A stretch of 47,668 nt of DNA from UBA12088 sp964568345 (GCA_964568345.1 CAZMPG010000004.1:1-47668), one strand, 5' to 3'. Counted from the first letter of the stretch, positions 15,689 to 23,059 are shown. The notes: generated from the letters alone by a model not told the origin. Numbers and translations are program-made.

Positions 15689-16123
15689 ATGCTCCACGTA
15701 CCCATGCAGCAGCACATCCTCAAGCTCCTCTTCGTGCTCATCTGGGTGCTCGCCCTCGCGAATGGGGTGGCTGAGCACCTATTCCTGTACTGGACGTACC
15801 GCTGGCTCGACATCCCCATGCACTTCCTCGGTGGTACGTGGGTCGGCCTCGCTGGCGTGTGGGTGTGGCGCTACGCCGGGTACGTACGCCCTGCATGGTC
15901 GGCGCGTGGGCACGTCGTCACCGTTGCTTGTACCACAGGACTCCTCCTCGGCATCGTGTGGGAGCTCTATGAGTACGTTGTGTGGTACCTCACCGGCACG
16001 GGCCTTCCAGCAAACTACCTCCCCGACACCGAGCTCGATGTCGTGATGGACGTTGCTGGCGCGCTCACTGCCGGTCTCCTTGTCTCCTTGGCGCAACGCC
16101 GTACCCTGGTGGAGAAAGGGTAG
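15689..16123 (+). CDS. Small polytopic membrane protein with conserved-looking Asp/His/Glu motifs
   Basis: This 144-residue product has four predicted membrane helices (about 10-30, 42-62, 76-100 and 115-135). Charged and polar residues stand out in or near them: LDIPMHFLGG, GIVWELYEYVVW and ELDVVMDVAGALTAG. That D-x-x-MH ... WE-x-YE ... D-x-x-x-D pattern resembles the YjdF/DUF2238-like class of small inner-membrane proteins, whose function is unknown; the assignment is tentative. An ATG at 15704 is an alternative start. The gene is transcribed toward rplT, and the two stops are 88 bases apart. Confidence 0.65.
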   Translation: MLHVPMQQHILKLLFVLIWVLALANGVAEHLFLYWTYRWLDIPMHFLGGTWVGLAGVWVWRYAGYVRPAWSARGHVVTVACTTGLLLGIVWELYEYVVWYLTGTGLPANYLPDTELDVVMDVAGALTAGLLVSLAQRRTLVEKG

Positions 16124-16211
16124 TGGCGATTCTTTGGTTAGCCGAAACCCACAGGCAAAGCGCATCGGAACTTGCCCCTGTTGTTGTCGCAGCGCGCACT
16201 ACTGCACACGC

Positions 16212-16562
16212 TTACCCCTTTGTGACGCTTGCGATCACGCGGGCGAACGCTGCAGGGTCTGTCTGTGCGAGCTCCGCGAGCATCTTGCGGTTGAGGAGGA
16301 CCTGCTTCTTCTTGAGGAGTCCCATGAAGGTGCTGTAGGTGAGGCCATGAGCCCGGAGGCCGGCATTGAGGCGGACATTCCAGAGCGCACGGAATACCCC
16401 CTTCTTCTTTCGGCGGTCGTTGAATGCGTGGTTGCCCGCATGTGCGAGGACCTCGTTCGCCTGGCGTTCCTTCTTCCGAATGTTGCCGCGCATGCCCTTC
16501 GTGCGCGCGAGTACATAGCCGCGGTGCTTATGCTTCTCGGTACCTCGTTTGACTCGTGACAT
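16212..16562 (-). CDS. rplT: 50S ribosomal protein L20
   Basis: L20 is an early assembly protein and, in E. coli, represses the rpmI-rplT mRNA. The 116 residues match the family: SRVKRGTEKHKHRGYVLARTK (residues 2-22, basic arm) and the helical domain with NAGLRAHGLTYSTFMGLLKK and LNRKMLAELAQ. It is the last gene of infC-rpmI-rplT. No clear intrinsic terminator is seen in the 88 bases beyond its stop. Confidence 0.97.
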   Translation of the reverse strand: MSRVKRGTEKHKHRGYVLARTKGMRGNIRKKERQANEVLAHAGNHAFNDRRKKKGVFRALWNVRLNAGLRAHGLTYSTFMGLLKKKQVLLNRKMLAELAQTDPAAFARVIASVTKG

Positions 16563-16598
16563 AGCGGTGCTGTTACCCTCAGTAAATCCCCTAAAAAA

Positions 16599-16781
16599 CT
16601 ACCCGCGCAGGTGGCGACCTACCTGCTTTGGCGTCAGAGTGAGCGTCCGTCCGGACCGCTTGCGGTCGAGCTGCTTGCTGCGCTTCTCGGCAGCGTTGAA
16701 GTGGTTGCCACCCGCTTTCCGCACGAGGAGCTTACCCGTAGGGCTCACGCGGACGCGCTTCGTGTATGATTTGTTTGCCAT
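16599..16781 (-). CDS. rpmI: 50S ribosomal protein L35
   Basis: L35 is a small basic protein of the large subunit. The frame is open to 16802, but ANKSYTKRVRVSPTGKLLVR marks the usual start at 16781, giving 60 residues. RKAGGNHFNAAEKRSKQ and the C-terminal LTPKQVGRHLRG fit the family. It lies between infC and rplT, as nearly always. Confidence 0.95.
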   Translation of the reverse strand: MANKSYTKRVRVSPTGKLLVRKAGGNHFNAAEKRSKQLDRKRSGRTLTLTPKQVGRHLRG

Positions 16782-16798
16782 AATGGTTGTTGTATCAA

Positions 16799-17377
16799 TC
16801 AATTCGCTTCTGCTCCTACGTGCTGCTCCTCCTTGACGATCGTTGTCGGGAGCGGCTTGCTCTTATCACGCTCTATCGTGCAGCCGTACCCCTTGGGACT
16901 CTTTCGGATCTCTTCCGCGAGCTTGTAGGGGATTGGCACGAGTGCGAGGAAGTCCTGTAGCTTGCCCACGAGGAACGCTTCGTCCATGTACTTGTAGCGT
17001 CCCCACAGGAACAGATCTACCTTGACGCGGTGGCCCTCGGTGAGCCACTCCCGCATCCGATCGATTTTAAGCTGCTTATCCCGCGCCCCGGTGCCAATCT
17101 TCACCTGCACATTCTTCGTCTCGGTCACGAACGATTTCGCCTTGATCTCCCGCTGCTTCTTCTTTTGCTCGTAGGTGAATTTACCATAATCCATGATTTT
17201 TGCAACAGGGGGAATTGCCCGCGCCGATACCTCGATGAGGTCGAGGCCGAGCGAGCGAGCGCGCACAATGGCCTCGCGCAACGGCAACACGCCGAAGTTC
17301 TCCCCCTCCGGCCCCATGACCCGAAGCTCTGGCGCCCGGATCTCCTCGTTGATGTGTAGTTTCTCTTGCTCCTGCAC
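16799..17377 (-). CDS. infC: Translation initiation factor IF-3
   Basis: IF-3 binds 30S and checks the start codon-initiator pairing. The product has the N domain (HINEEIRAPELRVMGPEGE, VLPLREAIVRARSLGLDLIEV), the YEQKKKQREIKAK linker and a C domain with VQVKIGTGARD and VKVDLFLWGR. Its start is uncertain. The frame is open to a GTG at 17416, but the likely promoter overlaps it, so the GTG at 17377 (VQEQEKLHINEEI) is chosen, giving 192 residues. infC often uses rare start codons. It is divergent from lepA. Confidence 0.92.
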   Translation of the reverse strand: MQEQEKLHINEEIRAPELRVMGPEGENFGVLPLREAIVRARSLGLDLIEVSARAIPPVAKIMDYGKFTYEQKKKQREIKAKSFVTETKNVQVKIGTGARDKQLKIDRMREWLTEGHRVKVDLFLWGRYKYMDEAFLVGKLQDFLALVPIPYKLAEEIRKSPKGYGCTIERDKSKPLPTTIVKEEQHVGAEAN

Positions 17378-17406
17378 AGCTCTAGCCGCACGACGTGCGT
17401 ACTGTG

Positions 17407-17415
17407 AGTATACCA
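17407..17415 (-). promoter_or_regulatory. Extended -10 promoter of infC-rpmI-rplT
   Basis: Minus-strand TGG-TATACT (17415-17407) predicts a start near 17400, leaving about 23 bases before the GTG at 17377. No good -35 is seen. About 50 bases away on the plus strand, TAGTAT (17463-17468) may be the -10 of lepA, so the two promoters are divergent and close. Confidence 0.5.
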
Positions 17416-17484
17416 CACCCCGCCCGGGTTGGCACGCCGCATTTGTTTCGGGCCACGGTTTCTAGTATTGTTGCCCGTACACCC

Positions 17485-19311
17485 ATGGATCACATACGCA
17501 ACTTCAGCATCATCGCCCACATAGACCACGGGAAGTCAACGCTTGCCGATCGGATGCTCGAGGTCACCCACACCATCGAGGCGCGGAAAATGAAGGATCA
17601 AGTGCTCGACCGCATGGACCTCGAGCGTGAGCGGGGCATCACCATCAAGATGCAGCCGGTGCGGATGGTGTATGAGAGAAAAGAGGAAAGGGAAAAGAGA
17701 AAAGGTGGCGGCGAACAAGGCAGTGCCTACATCCTCAACCTCATTGACACACCGGGGCACATAGACTTCTCGTATGAGGTGTCGCGCGCGCTCAAGGCGG
17801 TCGAGGGTGTTGTGCTCCTCGTAGATGCGACACAGGGGGTACAGGCGCAGACCTTGACGACGCTCGGCATGGCTCGGGAGCAGGGGCTCGTCGTCATCCC
17901 CGTACTCTCGAAGGTGGATGCGTCACTCGCGCGCGTCGACGAGACGAAACTTGAGCTCGCGGCGCTCCTCGGGGTAGGGGTGGATACGGTGCTCGAGACG
18001 TCGGGCAAGACCGGTATCGGCGTACTAGAGCTCCTCGATGCTGTCGTCGAGCGCATCCCGCCCCCCGCAGTACAGGCAGGCAGTGCGTTTCGCGGCCTCG
18101 TGTTCGACTTCGAGTACAGCAACCATCGGGGGGTCATCGTGTACGTCCGCACGACAGATGGTGCGGTGCGAAAGGGCGACCACCTTCGGTTTGCGGCGAG
18201 CGGAAAGACGTTCCAGGCGCTCGAGGTCGGTTTCTTCATGCCCGACGAAACACCGGCGGCGGAGGTGCGTGCGGGCGAGATTGGCTACATCGTGACCGGC
18301 ATCAAGGAGCCGGGGGTTGCGGGTGTTGGTGACACGGTTGTGCCCGCCACCGGCGCAGCAGAGCCCCTCCCCGGGTACCGGAAGCCTGCGCCGGTCGTGT
18401 GGGCGAGCGTGTACCCGGAGAGCCAGGACGACTTCCTCGCGCTCCGACAAGCGCTCCTCCGTCTCCAGCTCTCTGACTCATCGCTCTCCTTCGAGGAAGA
18501 GTCGAGTGGCGTTTTAGGGCGAGGTTTTCGCTGTGGCTTCCTCGGCATGCTCCACCTCGAGATCATCACCGAGCGTTTGCGGCGTGAATTTGCCCTCGAC
18601 CTCGTCATCACCCTGCCGAGCATCACCTACGAGGTCGAGCTCGTGGGCGGTGTGACGGAGATGGTGTACTCGCCCCACAAGTTTCCCGACCACGGCAAGG
18701 TGAAGGCAGTGCGTGAGCCGTGGGCGGAAGTCACCCTCATCGCGCCGGCCGAGTACGTCGGCCCCATCATGCAGACACTCTACGAGCACGAGGCAGAGAG
18801 CCGTGCAACCGAGACGTTCGGCGATGGGAGAACGAAGCTCACCATTGACATGCCGCTCCGTGAGCTCATGCGGGGCTTTTTCGACCAGGTGAAGAGTGTC
18901 TCTTCAGGGTATGCATCGGTATCGTACGAGTTCGGTGCACTGCGCCCAGCCGATGTGTGTCGCATGGATATCCTTATCGCCGACGAGGTGGTGCCAGCGT
19001 TCACGCGGGTGGTGGCGCGCCGCAGGCTCGAGGCAGAGGCAGAGGAGACGGTCGAGCGGCTCCACGCGAGCATGCCGCGCCAGCAGTTCGTTGCGAAGAT
19101 ACAGGCAATGGCGCTCGGGAGGATTATTTCGAGTAAGACGCTCCAGGCTTTCCGGAAAGACGTCACCGCAAAGCTCTACGGCGGCGACATCACCCGAAAG
19201 ATGAAGCTCCTCGAGAAGCAGAAGAAGGGCAAGAAGAAAATGCGCGCGACCGGGCGCGTCAACATACCGCATGAGGTATTCCTCAAGATGATGCGGAGCG
19301 GGGAGGAGTAG
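17485..19311 (+). CDS. lepA: Elongation factor 4 (LepA) with repeat-encoded insertion
   Basis: EF4 is a ribosomal GTPase related to EF-G. The 608-residue protein has G1 AHIDHGKST (11-19), G2 RERGITIK, and G3 DTPGH (88-92). It also has domains II and III, the EF-G-V-like domain and the LepA-specific C-terminal domain (MRATGRVNIPHEVF). Three oddities stand out. Between VY and YILNL there are 18 residues where E. coli has seven, made of Glu/Lys/Arg from a purine-rich repeat (residues 64-80). G4 reads SKVD (142-145) where NKID is usual. G5 reads SGKTG instead of SAKTG. The start is set at MDHIRNFSII; the longer frame to 17395 runs into the infC promoter. Confidence 0.96.
   Translation: MDHIRNFSIIAHIDHGKSTLADRMLEVTHTIEARKMKDQVLDRMDLERERGITIKMQPVRMVYERKEEREKRKGGGEQGSAYILNLIDTPGHIDFSYEVSRALKAVEGVVLLVDATQGVQAQTLTTLGMAREQGLVVIPVLSKVDASLARVDETKLELAALLGVGVDTVLETSGKTGIGVLELLDAVVERIPPPAVQAGSAFRGLVFDFEYSNHRGVIVYVRTTDGAVRKGDHLRFAASGKTFQALEVGFFMPDETPAAEVRAGEIGYIVTGIKEPGVAGVGDTVVPATGAAEPLPGYRKPAPVVWASVYPESQDDFLALRQALLRLQLSDSSLSFEEESSGVLGRGFRCGFLGMLHLEIITERLRREFALDLVITLPSITYEVELVGGVTEMVYSPHKFPDHGKVKAVREPWAEVTLIAPAEYVGPIMQTLYEHEAESRATETFGDGRTKLTIDMPLRELMRGFFDQVKSVSSGYASVSYEFGALRPADVCRMDILIADEVVPAFTRVVARRRLEAEAEETVERLHASMPRQQFVAKIQAMALGRIISSKTLQAFRKDVTAKLYGGDITRKMKLLEKQKKGKKKMRATGRVNIPHEVFLKMMRSGEE
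17674..17706 (+). repeat. Single polypurine arm of the repeat family, in frame inside lepA
   Basis: The 33 bases begin GAGAGAAAAGAGGAAAGGGA, closely matching the polypurine arms found after stop codons elsewhere in the window. Here they encode E-R-K-E-E-R-E-K-R-K-G in the LepA G domain just before switch II. No pyrimidine partner is seen nearby. Confidence 0.7.
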
Positions 19312-19417
19312 GATTACAAAACGGGACGATAGACTATGGGCGAGAGGGTGCTGAACAGGCAGGACAAGAGAAAGTGACGAGATCGTCCCCGGCGTCCACG
19401 GTCTAGAGTCCCTTGTC

Positions 19418-19723
19418 CTACAATGAAAACTTCAGCTGCTCCGTGGTTGTCGCCCGCGTCGGTGGCGTGAGTCGGATCGTCGAGGAGGCGGTTGTCGAGG
19501 TAGCACGTGCCGCATTGAGGAGTGCCTGTGTCTCGGGCGTTGTGCTCGCTGTGCGCTGCCGGTTGAGCTCGTCGAGCACCTCTTGGGAAATCGCAGAATC
19601 TTGGGTGCGTCCGATCCGCGTGAAGCCAGAGTAGGTCAGCACCATACTGAGGATGATGAGGATCGAGAAGCCGCCCCATGCGTACTTGACGACCCGCTTT
19701 GCCCGCTTCGTGAAGAGAAACAT
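19418..19723 (-). CDS. Short single-pass membrane protein, divergent from the FtsB-like gene
   Basis: This 101-residue protein has a basic N-terminus (FLFTKRAKRVVK) and one membrane helix at about 14-33 (YAWGGFSILIILSMVLTYSG). A Gln/Glu-containing helix and a long Ser/Thr/Ala-rich tail follow, likely outside the cell. The open frame continues upstream through the tRNA-Gly region, but MFLFTKRAK at 19723 is the only sensible start. I do not recognise a family. It is divergent from the FtsB/DivIC-like gene, with both starts within 85 bases, so a role in envelope or division is possible. Confidence 0.65.
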   Translation of the reverse strand: MFLFTKRAKRVVKYAWGGFSILIILSMVLTYSGFTRIGRTQDSAISQEVLDELNRQRTASTTPETQALLNAARATSTTASSTIRLTPPTRATTTEQLKFSL

Positions 19724-19730
19724 AGAGCGT

Positions 19731-19760
19731 ATGACAGCCCGACGCTGTAGAGGGTATACT
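19731..19760 (+). promoter_or_regulatory. Promoter of the FtsB/DivIC-like gene
   Basis: ATGACA (19731-19736), an 18-base spacer and TATACT (19755-19760), with the start about 19767 and a 38-base leader before the ATG at 19805. Confidence 0.55.
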
Positions 19761-19804
19761 ACTACAGTACGCGTGCACCAGCAAACGCATGCGTAGGATT
19801 GTGT

Positions 19805-20218
19805 ATGCTCGGATTCCACGAAAAGCGCAGACTGCGGCGAGTCCTCTACTCGCGCGCATCGCTCGTCGCCATGCTGGTGCCGATTGGGTTCGTGTCGTAC
19901 GTCGCGTGGCATGCGTATAACACCGAGCAGGTGTCCCGCGAGCGGCAGCTTGCGCTTGCTACCGAGCTCGGGCAGCTTGAAGCGCGCGCGGGTGCGCTCG
20001 AACACGACATAGCTGCCCTCGAAGACCCTTATGGCGTCGAAGCGGCGCTGCGGCAGCGGTACAACGTTGCGAAAGAGGGTGAGGAGGTGTTCGTGCTCGT
20101 CGAGCCAGAGGAACCCCGCGGGGCAGAGGCCACCAGCTCCCCCGCTGCCGTCAAGACTAGCTTGTGGGAGCGGATTGTTGGTATAGTGGGATGGAAAGAG
20201 AAAAGTGAAAAGAAATAA
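19805..20218 (+). CDS. FtsB/DivIC-like septum formation initiator protein
   Basis: FtsB/DivIC proteins are bitopic divisome parts that link FtsL and FtsQ. The 137-residue product has a basic cytoplasmic N-terminus, a membrane helix at about 18-35 (ASLVAMLVPIGFVSYVAW), and a coiled coil (residues 40-73). It then has DPYGVEAALRQRYNVAKEGE (75-93), which matches the DivIC-type end (ArkkLgmvkpGE). A Pro/Ala-rich tail follows. The last residues, KEKSEKK, are encoded by the polypurine arm of repeat copy 4. An in-frame TTG at 19799 is less likely than this ATG. Confidence 0.82.
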   Translation: MLGFHEKRRLRRVLYSRASLVAMLVPIGFVSYVAWHAYNTEQVSRERQLALATELGQLEARAGALEHDIAALEDPYGVEAALRQRYNVAKEGEEVFVLVEPEEPRGAEATSSPAAVKTSLWERIVGIVGWKEKSEKK

Positions 20219-20269
20219 GAGAAAAGAGACGATACGTAGTCCGTTCTTTTCTCTTTTTACTTTTCTCTC
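20198..20269. repeat. Purine/pyrimidine inverted-repeat element, copy 4 (FtsB-like gene/tRNA-Gly)
   Basis: The polypurine arm (20198-20228, GAGAAAAGTGAAAAGAAATA...) overlaps the last codons of the upstream gene. The core GACGATACGTAGTCCG follows and the polypyrimidine arm is at 20244-20269. The arms pair nearly end to end. It stops five bases before tRNA-Gly. Confidence 0.88.
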
Positions 20270-20274
20270 CGTCC

Positions 20275-20345
20275 GCGGGTATCGTTTAGTGGCAGGACGC
20301 GACCTTCCCAAGGTTGAGACGGGAGTTCGATTCTCCCTACCCGCA
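20275..20345 (+). tRNA. tRNA-Gly (anticodon CCC)
   Basis: The full cloverleaf is visible: acceptor GCGGGTA with TACCCGC, D arm GTTT/GGAC, anticodon stem CGACC/GGTTG with loop TTCCCAA, and T arm GGGAG-TTCGATT-CTCCC. Discriminator A at 20345. CCA is not encoded, unlike the other three tRNAs in the window. It reads GGG codons. The last 18 bases are the start of a 125-base direct repeat. Confidence 0.92.
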
Positions 20346-20452
20346 CATGAAAAGCCGCCGCAGGGCGTGTTTTCATGTGCGGGTAGAGCGAGCAACCTGC
20401 GTTGCTCGCGTGGAGAATCGAAAAACGGAGCCATCCGCCGCAGGCGGAGGCG
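20328..20452 (+). repeat. 125-bp direct repeat, copy 1, starting inside tRNA-Gly
   Basis: It is identical to 20522-20646. It begins in the T loop of tRNA-Gly and is itself nested inverted repeats. CTACCCGCACATGAAAA is mirrored exactly 17 bases later, GCGAGCAAC pairs with GTTGCTCGC, CGATTCTCC with GGAGAATCG, and CCGCC with GGCGG. Confidence 0.9.
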
Positions 20453-20521
20453 AGTTCGGGGAGGAGCCACCCTACAAAACGTGAGCGACGAGCGAAACGT
20501 TTTGTAGAGGTGAGCTGACCC

Positions 20522-20646
20522 CGATTCTCCCTACCCGCACATGAAAAGCCGCCGCAGGGCGTGTTTTCATGTGCGGGTAGAGCGAGCAACCTGCGTTGCT
20601 CGCGTGGAGAATCGAAAAACGGAGCCATCCGCCGCAGGCGGAGGCG
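20522..20646 (+). repeat. 125-bp direct repeat, copy 2
   Basis: This is an exact second copy of 20328-20452, carrying an 18-base duplicate of the tRNA-Gly 3' end (not a functional tRNA). The 69 bases between the copies include another inverted repeat, CTACAAAACG mirrored by CGTTTTGTAG. No protein gene is seen between 20346 and 20690; open frames there are translations of tRNA and repeat sequence. Confidence 0.9.
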
Positions 20647-20652
20647 TATCGT

Positions 20653-20681
20653 TTGAGCCACCACCCATTCTGTAGTAGGAT
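20653..20681 (+). promoter_or_regulatory. Promoter of tRNA-Thr(GGT)
   Basis: TTGAGC (20653-20658), a 17-base spacer and TAGGAT (20676-20681) lie ten bases before the mature tRNA. The promoter begins just after the second 125-bp repeat. Confidence 0.45.
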
Positions 20682-20690
20682 GTGCGGAGT

Positions 20691-20766
20691 GCCGAGATAG
20701 CTCAGTTGGTAGAGCACCCCCATGGTAAGGGGGAGGTCCCGAGTTCGATCCTCGGTCTCGGCTCCA
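20691..20766 (+). tRNA. tRNA-Thr (anticodon GGT)
   Basis: Acceptor GCCGAGA with TCTCGGC, D arm GCTC...GAGC, anticodon stem CCCCC/GGGGG with loop ATGGTAA, T arm with GTTCGATC, discriminator T and encoded CCA (20764-20766). It reads ACC/ACU. Confidence 0.95.
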
Positions 20767-20855
20767 ACACAAAACTTTTTGCACATTTGCCATCCATTTC
20801 GGATACGGTCAGGGATTTCAGAAAAGCGGTGCGAACTTTGTTGTCATATACTCCC

Positions 20856-22049
20856 ATGCTCAAGCATCATCGGACATGGGTTGTGGCTGCGCTTGTCGGC
20901 GCGTGTGCTGTGTGGGTGGCGGCGTGGGTCGGGGTCGGGTCTGACAGTGCGCGGGCGCGTGCCGCAGCCGATGCGGGGGGTGCATACCTCCTCCGGCACT
21001 TCCACCCCGACGCGGGCACGTTCGACTACCTCTACGATCCGGTGCAGAACAAGGTTGCAAGCAGCTACAACCTCCTCCGGCACGCGGGCACCACGTACGC
21101 ACTCCTCACCCTCTACGAGGCAACCGGTAATGTTGCCTACCGTACCGCTGCGGAGCAGGCGCTCAAATTCCTCTACATCCAGGAAGCCCCGTGCCCCGTG
21201 CCGCATACCGATCTCCGCTGCCTCTACGAGGGAGGGTCGGCGAAGCTCGGCGGCAATGCGCTCGCGGTGCTCGCGCTCACCGAGCATGTACGTACCACGG
21301 GCGACACCAAGTACCTCAAAAAGGCGCAGGCCTATGCCGCATGGATCCGTGCAACCGAGACAGACACCGGTGAGTTTACCGCGCACGAGCAGCTCAAGGA
21401 CGGCACGACGACCGACCTCGTGTCTGCGTACTACCCGGGTGAGGCCATTTTTGCGCTCATGCGGCTCTACGCGCTTGACCACGACGAAGCATGGCACACC
21501 GCCGCAGCGCGTGCCGCAGACTGGCTCATCGAGGTGCGCGACCGCGGCGTAGCGCCTCACGACCTCCTCCACGACCACTGGCTCCTCTACGGCCTCAACG
21601 AGCTCTGCAAAGTCTCCTGTGAGCCACGGTACCTCGACCATGCCCGGGCCATTGTCGCTTCGATCGAGGCGCTCCAGCACTCCGGCGCTTCTAACCCGGA
21701 GTGGGATGGCGGCTTCTACGACCCCCCGCGTAGCACCCCCACCGCAACGCGAGTAGAGGGCGCGGCGGCTGCCCATGAGCTCTTTGTGCGGGCGGGGGAT
21801 AGGGAAGCGGCAGCGCAGGCGCGCCGCATCGTCGAGCGCGGCGAAGCGTTCCTCCTTCGCACCCAGGTAGACGCAGCGCGCGCAACACAGGCGGGGCTCT
21901 CCCTTGAGGGTGCTGCGGGCGGCTTCACCGAGTCGCTCGACGGGTACCGCATCCGCATTGACTACGTCCAGCATGCGATCTCTGCACTCCTCGGCTACGT
22001 AGCGGTCGAGCACGGCACTGGATTCCCCGGAGGAAGTACGGTACGATAG
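20856..22049 (+). CDS. Exported or membrane-anchored alpha/alpha-toroid (six-hairpin glycosidase-like) protein
   Basis: This 397-residue protein starts with a basic segment and a hydrophobic helix (HHRTWVVAALVGACAVWVAA), a signal peptide or anchor. The rest is a run of paired helices with recurring GGAYLLRHFHPD-, TTYALLTLYEATG-, GGNALAVLALTEH-, YPGEAIFALMRLY- and HWLLYGLNELC-like turns. That pattern is typical of (alpha/alpha)n toroids such as glycoside hydrolases, epimerases and lanthionine cyclases. I cannot name the family or the catalytic residues. The frame is open through tRNA-Thr, so the ATG at 20856 is chosen. A TATACT box ends only three bases before it, too close to explain this start. 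The gene lies between two tRNA-Thr genes. Confidence 0.7.
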   Translation: MLKHHRTWVVAALVGACAVWVAAWVGVGSDSARARAAADAGGAYLLRHFHPDAGTFDYLYDPVQNKVASSYNLLRHAGTTYALLTLYEATGNVAYRTAAEQALKFLYIQEAPCPVPHTDLRCLYEGGSAKLGGNALAVLALTEHVRTTGDTKYLKKAQAYAAWIRATETDTGEFTAHEQLKDGTTTDLVSAYYPGEAIFALMRLYALDHDEAWHTAAARAADWLIEVRDRGVAPHDLLHDHWLLYGLNELCKVSCEPRYLDHARAIVASIEALQHSGASNPEWDGGFYDPPRSTPTATRVEGAAAAHELFVRAGDREAAAQARRIVERGEAFLLRTQVDAARATQAGLSLEGAAGGFTESLDGYRIRIDYVQHAISALLGYVAVEHGTGFPGGSTVR

Positions 22050-22056
22050 GCTCGTT

Positions 22057-22132
22057 GCCGAGGTAGCTCAGTTGGTAGAGCGGTGCATTCGTAACGCACA
22101 GGTCGCGAGTTCAATCCTCGCCCTCGGCTCCA
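22057..22132 (+). tRNA. tRNA-Thr (anticodon CGT)
   Basis: Acceptor GCCGAGG with CCTCGGC, D arm as in the other tRNA-Thr, anticodon loop TTCGTAA, T arm with GTTCAATC, discriminator T and encoded CCA (22130-22132). The anticodon stem closes with an A-C mismatch at its loop end. It starts 7 bases after the toroid gene and lies 39 bases before prfB. Confidence 0.92.
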
Positions 22133-22171
22133 CGACACGCACCGCGCACGTGGCGCGGTGCGCTGGAGCAT

Positions 22172-23059
22172 ATGGCCTCTGACCACCGGGAACGTATCGC
22201 AGACATAGAGGCAGCGATGTGCGCGCCCGACTTCTGGCGCGACCCGCGGAAAGCGCAGGAGATGATCCAGGAACTCAGTGAGCTCAAGGCGCTCGCCGAG
22301 GGCGGCACACCCTACGACAAGAGCAGGGCGGTCCTCGCGTTCTATGCAGGGGCTGGCGGGGACGACGCGGAAGACTTCGCTGCGATGCTCCTCCGCATGT
22401 ACGAGAGGCTCTGCGAGCGGAAGGGTTGGGGCTACCACCTCGTCCACGAGCACGAAAACGACCACGGCGGGTACCGCAACGTGTCTATCGAGGTGGAGGC
22501 GAAGGGGGCGTACGGCACCCTCCGCGGCGAGTATGGCGTGCACCGTCTCGTGCGCATCTCCCCCTTCAACGCGAATGCGAAGCGGCAGACAAGCTTCGTG
22601 CTCGTCGAGGTGCTGCCGGTCATCGAGAAGCCGAAGCTCGCGATACCCGAGGCTGACCTCGAGGTCACCTTTGCGCGGTCGAGTGGTCCCGGTGGGCAGA
22701 ACGTCAACAAGCGGGAGACCGCGGTGCGTATGACCCACACCCCCACCGGCACCACCGTCCACGTGCACGGCGAGCGCACCCAGCAGGCAAACCGCGAAAA
22801 GGCGCTCGCGCTCATCGAGGCAAAGCTCCTCCGCCGTATGGAGGAGGAGCACAAGGAGACGCTTGCCGACCTCTCGACCGATCCAGGCAAGATCGAGTGG
22901 GGGAGCCAGATCCGCTCATACGTGCTCCACCCCTACCAGATGGTGAAGGACCACCGCACCGGTGTTGAGACGAGCAACACCGCCGCGGTCTTGGAACATG
23001 GAGAGATAGACGATTTTTTGGAAGCGAAGGCGAAGCAAGAGATAGGCGAAAGGGGATGA
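22172..23059 (+). CDS. prfB: Peptide chain release factor 2, short form
   Basis: RF2 ends translation at UAA and UGA. The 295-residue product is about 70 shorter than E. coli RF2, with a reduced N-terminal domain. The UGA-reading tripeptide SPF is at 130-132 (VRISPFNANAKRQTSF), and the catalytic GGQ at 174-176 (SGPGGQNVNKRE). No programmed-frameshift signal is needed, since the frame is open throughout. GGAG lies six bases before the ATG. Presence of RF2 agrees with UGA as a stop here, unlike UGA-recoding CPR groups. The C-terminal EAKAKQEIGERG is encoded by a diverged purine arm. Confidence 0.95.
   Translation: MASDHRERIADIEAAMCAPDFWRDPRKAQEMIQELSELKALAEGGTPYDKSRAVLAFYAGAGGDDAEDFAAMLLRMYERLCERKGWGYHLVHEHENDHGGYRNVSIEVEAKGAYGTLRGEYGVHRLVRISPFNANAKRQTSFVLVEVLPVIEKPKLAIPEADLEVTFARSSGPGGQNVNKRETAVRMTHTPTGTTVHVHGERTQQANREKALALIEAKLLRRMEEEHKETLADLSTDPGKIEWGSQIRSYVLHPYQMVKDHRTGVETSNTAAVLEHGEIDDFLEAKAKQEIGERG

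Noticed and set aside
20257..20793. Long minus-strand open frames over the tRNA-Gly/tRNA-Thr region, with peptides such as CAGRENRTPVSTLGR
   Set aside because: They are antisense translations of tRNA genes and of the 125-bp repeats, a common source of false protein annotations.
20847..20852. TATACT as the promoter of the alpha/alpha-toroid gene
   Set aside because: It ends three bases before the ATG, so transcription would begin inside the gene, while the N-terminal basic-hydrophobic segment argues that the ATG is right.
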